Notes under the pieces: generated by a model
Databases searched by the model: none
What the model was told of the DNA's origin: nothing
What the model saw: only the letters and a program-made list of their open reading frames with translations
From: Oceanospirillaceae bacterium
GTDB taxonomy: Bacteria; Pseudomonadota; Gammaproteobacteria; Pseudomonadales; Balneatricaceae
NCBI GenBank assembly: GCA_013215375.1
Contig: JABSRB010000017.1
Coordinates: 1 to 64,000, forward strand
DNA length: 64,000 nucleotides
Reading direction: 5' to 3'
Made by a program: the position numbers and the translations under genes
In this document: positions 60,472-64,000 of the stretch, in pieces
Numbering within the stretch: the stretch's first letter is position 1
How the letters are laid out: every line of letters starts with the position of its first letter

Positions 60472-61479
60472 CTATAAATTTCCGATCTGTTCAAGCCAAG
60501 TAATCAGCTGCTCAATTAATCCGGTAGCAGTGGGGCTTTGCGCCGCGTATTTGCGCCAAATAGGCAAAGCTCTGCGCCTAGCTTCGACCCGCTGTGACGG
60601 TGGCCAATTAGAGACTTTCACACCACTATCTTGTATCTCCTGCATGGTGCGCATTAAATTTAAATCGAAGTAGAGCTGTAAACTCTGTTGCCATCTAGCC
60701 AGTGCTTTCGTGACGACTTGTTGCTGCACAGGGCTAATTGAATCCCAAGCCTGCTGATTGACTACAAAGTCTAATAGCGGCATAGAGTGGAACCCGGGGA
60801 AATTGGTATATTTGTTGTGTTGATAAAGTCCCTCTTTATAATTCACCACCAGATTAGAATAATCTGCCAGCGATATTTGTTTCTTTTTCAGGGCTTTATC
60901 TACTTGGTTAACATCGATTAATCTGGGCTTCGCGCCGATCATTTTAAAGTAGTCAAACACCATCCCAGGTGGCGTGCGCAAGCGTTGACCGACGAAGTCG
61001 TCAATGCTATTGAGGGAAGAGTTGCTCACCATCGACTCCATGGGGCTGACCATATAACCGAGCAGTTTTAAATCGAATTGGTGATAACTATGCTCTAAAT
61101 ATTTAATACCTTGCTCTTCATTAAGCCAGCGATAGTATTCTCTTGGCTGGTTCCAAGCGGTGACCAAATCTCCCATGATGGCAAATACCGGATCGGCTGC
61201 TCCCCAGTATTGTGGACTCATAAACAGCCCTTGAATGATGTTTCTACGCGTGGCATTAAACCCGGAACGGATAGGAACGAAGCCTTTAGGTGGGAGTACT
61301 TCAATGATTAATTGGTGATGGGTATTGGCGGCAACTTCTAAGGCAAAAGATTGTTCAAACTCTAATTGGATGCTGCCAGCGAGTTTATCGGATTGAATCT
61401 TCCAATGCGTCACTTGGGCTTGCAACGCAGCAGTAGAGATAAAACAGCTCACCAACAAAAAAATACATTGTTTCAACAT
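60472..61479 (-). CDS. Orphan TRAP substrate-binding protein (DctP family, TakP-like)
   Basis: 335 aa. Signal peptide (MLKQCIFLLVSCFISTAALQAQ). DctP/TakP-type features: PPKGFVPIRSGFNATRRNIIQGLF, DDFVGQRLRTPPGMVFDYFKMIGAKP (binding Arg region), and NYKEGLYQHNKYTNFPGFHSMP. The C-terminus is the usual long helix (DLNLMRTMQEIQDSGVKV). Opposite in strand to the dctPQM operon and to gntR, and without its own permease genes. It may share the DctQM channel or serve as a sensor. The family assignment is good but the substrate is unknown. Confidence 0.85.
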   Translation of the reverse strand: MLKQCIFLLVSCFISTAALQAQVTHWKIQSDKLAGSIQLEFEQSFALEVAANTHHQLIIEVLPPKGFVPIRSGFNATRRNIIQGLFMSPQYWGAADPVFAIMGDLVTAWNQPREYYRWLNEEQGIKYLEHSYHQFDLKLLGYMVSPMESMVSNSSLNSIDDFVGQRLRTPPGMVFDYFKMIGAKPRLIDVNQVDKALKKKQISLADYSNLVVNYKEGLYQHNKYTNFPGFHSMPLLDFVVNQQAWDSISPVQQQVVTKALARWQQSLQLYFDLNLMRTMQEIQDSGVKVSNWPPSQRVEARRRALPIWRKYAAQSPTATGLIEQLITWLEQIGNL

Positions 61480-61730
61480 AGGGAATAAAGTCTTCTGCTA
61501 GCAGCTGTTATAGACACTCATTAAGAAGGCTATCTACCATGACAGTTTCTGATTATAGAATGAGATTACGAGCATGTTAGCAGCAGTGCAAACTGAGAAT
61601 CCATGCGATTTTGTCCAATTTTATTGATCAATTTCATTTTATTGTTAATCAATTACCTACCCTCCTAGTATTAACGAAATCTAGAAACACTATTGACATT
61701 TAATGGCAAATAGTCAATTATTGGATTTAT

Positions 61731-61744
61731 TAACGTATACATTA
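61731..61744. promoter_or_regulatory. Predicted GntR operator upstream of dctP
   Basis: TAACGTATACATTA, identical to the reverse complement of 59692-59705. A TTGACA lies at 61693-61698; a weak -10 (AATTAT) 17 bp later would put the transcript start just before this site, so binding would block elongation. The rest of the 354-bp gap before dctP holds no gene. Confidence 0.75.
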
Positions 61745-61833
61745 AATAATACGTTGATAGCTATTCTGATTTAAAGATGACTGCACAGCTTAGAAGTGCC
61801 TTGTAGTCGCCCCAAAAATTTAGGAGTTTTACC

Positions 61834-62838
61834 ATGAAAATAATAAATAAAAGTATACTGGCGGTAGGTGCCATTTTTGCACTGTCAGCGGGTTCGGTTG
61901 CCGCGACAGAAATACTGCGTTTTAGTCACACAGATAATCCCGGTGGATCACGACAGGCCGCAGCAGAAGTATTCGCTGAGAAAGTAGGTGAATATACTGA
62001 AGGTCGTTACAAAATTCGTATCTATCCTTCAGGGCAGCTAGCTAATGATCCCAAGGCCATTGAACAGCTACAACTAGGGGGTGTGGATTTTACCGTATCA
62101 GCAACCGGTAGTTATGCCACCCACTTGCCATCGCTGAACCTCACATCAATGCCCTTTTTGGTTGATACCTATGAGCAGGGCTGGGAGCTTTATGACAACT
62201 CAGCCTGGCTAAAAAATGAATTCAGCAAGTTGCCGGAAAAAGGTTTTCGGGTGCTGTCTACTTGGGAAGCTGGCTTTCGCAGTTTTACCACTAGAGACCC
62301 ATTAAACAGTCCTGCGGATGCTGTCGGTGAGAAAATGCGTGTCTATCCCAATGATATGATTCGCTGGACGATGGAAGCGATAGGTTTCCAAACAGTAGTG
62401 ATGCCGATCACTGATGTGTATTTAGCGATTCAGCAGGGGACGGTTTCTGGTCAGGAAAATCCGGTTGATACTATTAAGTCACTACGCTTTAACGAAGTAG
62501 CGCCTAACATCACCTTGACGCGTCATGTATATAGCCCACTCCCCCTAACGGTTTCTGAGGCGACTTGGCAGAAAATTTCCGCTGAAGATAAGAAGCATTT
62601 TCTTAAAGCAGCTGCAGAAGCCTCTGCGTTCTCACGTGATCTCGTGAAAAACTCAGTTAATAGTCAGCTGGAAGCGATGAAGGCAGAGGGCGCTAATGTA
62701 ACTGTGCCTGTGATTGGTCCATTTAGAGACGCGGTAGCTTCGGTCTACAAGAAAGCGCGTGATGTGTACGGTGCAGAAGAGGTTGATAAGATCTTGGCAG
62801 ATGCCGCCGCTATTCGTAAAGCACTACCTGCCCAGTAA
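61834..62838 (+). CDS. dctP: TRAP transporter substrate-binding protein DctP
   Basis: 334 aa. Signal peptide with cleavage near SVAA/TE. DctP features: FSHTDNPGGSRQAAAEVFAEKVGEYTEGRYKIRIYPSGQLANDPKAIEQLQLGGVDF, SMPFLVDTYEQGWELYD, a carboxylate-binding Arg in GEKMRVYPND, and GTVSGQENPVDTI. It captures an organic acid in the periplasm. The adjacent otn genes suggest a C4 sugar acid such as erythronate or threonate. First gene of dctPQM; a hairpin after its stop probably favours its higher expression. Confidence 0.94.
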   Translation: MKIINKSILAVGAIFALSAGSVAATEILRFSHTDNPGGSRQAAAEVFAEKVGEYTEGRYKIRIYPSGQLANDPKAIEQLQLGGVDFTVSATGSYATHLPSLNLTSMPFLVDTYEQGWELYDNSAWLKNEFSKLPEKGFRVLSTWEAGFRSFTTRDPLNSPADAVGEKMRVYPNDMIRWTMEAIGFQTVVMPITDVYLAIQQGTVSGQENPVDTIKSLRFNEVAPNITLTRHVYSPLPLTVSEATWQKISAEDKKHFLKAAAEASAFSRDLVKNSVNSQLEAMKAEGANVTVPVIGPFRDAVASVYKKARDVYGAEEVDKILADAAAIRKALPAQ

Positions 62839-62850
62839 TCACTGGCAAGT

Positions 62851-62872
62851 CTGGCGCATATAATTGCGCCGG
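62851..62872 (+). terminator. Hairpin between dctP and dctQ
   Basis: CTGGCGCA (62851-62858), loop TATAAT, TGCGCCGG (62865-62872): an 8-bp stem with one G-T pair, no T-tract. Such intercistronic hairpins typically stabilise the upstream binding-protein mRNA relative to the permease part. Confidence 0.55.
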
Positions 62873-62975
62873 GCATCTTTAGCTATATTTAGCACAAAAT
62901 TCAGAGAAAAAGCGTGGCTCAGTGCAAGGCTTGTTAGCTTTGTCACTAAAGTTGGCGACGTTTCGAGGAATAATT

Positions 62976-63506
62976 ATGGACTATAGGCTGCACTATCCAG
63001 CGCCGTTAAGATGGCTGAGCAGCATCGTGGATTTTGCCTTGATGTTGGCGGGGTTTTCGATAATCTCGCTGGTTTTTATTAATGCGCTATTGCGTGGGGC
63101 GGCGGGGTTTGATCTGGCCTGGTCGTTGGAAGTAACCGCCTTCCTGTTGTTGTGGAGTACCTTCGTCGGCTGCGCGGCAGCGATGTCACGCGGTGCTCAC
63201 ATGCGTGTTACCGAAGTGGTGGAAAAGTTAATGCCCGCTACTATGCAGCGCTACCTGTCGATTATCATTGATATTGTGATTGCCTTGGTGCTGTTGAGTT
63301 TGATTAAAGTGGGCTATCAGATATCTGCGCACACTTGGGCTCAGACGACCACCGTGCTCTATTGGCCGGTTGGTTTACTCTATGCGTCGATGCCCGTGGG
63401 CATGTTGCTGAGTTTGATTTTTCATCTTTACAATTTTTTCTGGGATATTAAGCATAAACCACTTCCCGGGGCACATCGAAGCGATGGGCCGGAGGAGCCG
63501 TTATGA
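62976..63506 (+). CDS. dctQ: TRAP transporter small permease DctQ
   Basis: 176 aa from the ATG at 62976 (GAGGAATAATT upstream); the start at 62922 lacks a ribosome site and adds an unusual extension. Four membrane helices with the DctQ core WSLEVTAFLLLWSTFVGCAAAMSRGAHMRV. Inner membrane; it pairs with DctM. The stop overlaps the dctM start (ATGA). Confidence 0.93.
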   Translation: MDYRLHYPAPLRWLSSIVDFALMLAGFSIISLVFINALLRGAAGFDLAWSLEVTAFLLLWSTFVGCAAAMSRGAHMRVTEVVEKLMPATMQRYLSIIIDIVIALVLLSLIKVGYQISAHTWAQTTTVLYWPVGLLYASMPVGMLLSLIFHLYNFFWDIKHKPLPGAHRSDGPEEPL

Positions 63507-64000
63507 TTTTACTCTTTGTAGTCTTTGTCTTTTTGACCACTGTATTTTTAGGAGTGCCGCTCGTATGGGCGATTTTGTTGACGGCAATATTGCCGATTAT
63601 CGTCTTTGACTTAGGTTTTCCGCTGCAGGCGCTCTATCTTAATTTTATCGGTGGGGTTGAACCCAATCACTTTTTGGCTATCCCTCTTTTCATTGTGGCT
63701 GGTGAGTTAATGAGCCGCGGTGGGGTCGGGATGCGTATTATTGGCTTTGCCAAAGCGGCTTTTGGCTTTATGCCGGGTGGCTTAGGCATGGTTGTGGTCG
63801 GTGCCTCGATGATCTTTGGTGGCATCTCTGGATCGGCGATTGCCGACAGTGCCGCGATCGGCTCAGTGATGATCAAAAACATGGTCAAAGAGGGTTACGA
63901 CAAAGGATTTTCCGCAGGTCTAGTGGCCGCTGCCGGTACTATTGGCATCATAATACCCCCCTCAATTCCGCTGTTGATCTACGGTTTTGTGGCTAATGTT
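63503..64000 (+). CDS. dctM: TRAP transporter large permease DctM, 5' part
   Basis: 166 codons before the window edge. Hydrophobic DctM N-terminus with ILLFVVFVFLTTVFLGVPLVWAI, NHFLAIPLFIVAGELMSRGG, GGLGMVVVGASMIFGGISGSAIADSAAIGSVM, and AGTIGIIIPPSIPLLIYG. These are the conserved channel motifs. GGAGGAG provides a strong ribosome site inside the end of dctQ. It transports the DctP-bound substrate with sodium symport in this family. Confidence 0.94.
   Translation, partial: MILLFVVFVFLTTVFLGVPLVWAILLTAILPIIVFDLGFPLQALYLNFIGGVEPNHFLAIPLFIVAGELMSRGGVGMRIIGFAKAAFGFMPGGLGMVVVGASMIFGGISGSAIADSAAIGSVMIKNMVKEGYDKGFSAGLVAAAGTIGIIIPPSIPLLIYGFVANV

Noticed and set aside
60419-60673. 84-aa ORF after gntR
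   Set aside because: It overlaps the 3' end of the better supported TRAP binding-protein gene on the other strand and has no family match.

Overview
The window reads as chromosome of a marine-type gammaproteobacterium. This is inferred from a TrpR-controlled tryptophan gene set, a yfhM/pbpC pair, many c-di-GMP enzymes and moderate GC with AT-rich accessory stretches. No rRNA, tRNA or CRISPR array was recognised. The genus cannot be fixed from the sequence alone.

Layout. 1-4.4 kb: 3' end of a giant repetitive surface protein. 4.5-17 kb: a SapC-family gene, then a one-direction type VI secretion (T6SS) block tssA-B-C-E-F-G-H and a sigma-54 enhancer-binding activator. This block has no hcp, vgrG or tssJKLM. 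17-21.4 kb: a perfect GG-N10-GC sigma-54 promoter, then six AT-rich genes including a DUF4123 T6SS chaperone, a 553-aa unknown protein (candidate cargo) and a DUF3592 membrane protein (candidate immunity). This is the least familiar module in the window.

21.6-35 kb: a CDF metal exporter with a divergent MerR regulator and a textbook 19-bp-spacer MerR promoter, a short stand-alone flagellin, two diguanylate cyclases, a thioesterase, a zinc-ribbon protein, a GIDE-LemA-small membrane protein operon, a YitT protein, two SBP_bac_3-like periplasmic proteins and an acyltransferase.

35.4-39.9 kb: three copies of a dispersed repeat of about 230-335 bp. They bracket selO and then a two-gene stretch that carries an integron-type attC site between an HTH gene and a gene for an MreB-like half protein.

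40-42.4 kb: an autoregulated trpR-trpE-trpG operon whose operator abuts the trpR start codon. 42.4-57 kb: a GGDEF-EAL protein with a degenerate receiver domain, a RutR-like TetR regulator, a Cache-GGDEF protein, alpha-2-macroglobulin plus PbpC, another GGDEF protein, an unusual endonuclease III, two heptamer tandem arrays and (from 57.2 kb) methylglyoxal synthase.

57.7-64 kb: a four-carbon sugar-acid (tetronate/erythronate) catabolic locus: otnC, otnK, a divergent GntR/FCD regulator, an orphan TRAP binding protein, and dctP-dctQ-dctM running off the right edge. The same 14-bp sequence lies in front of otnK/gntR and in front of dctP, so one regulator probably controls both uptake and breakdown.
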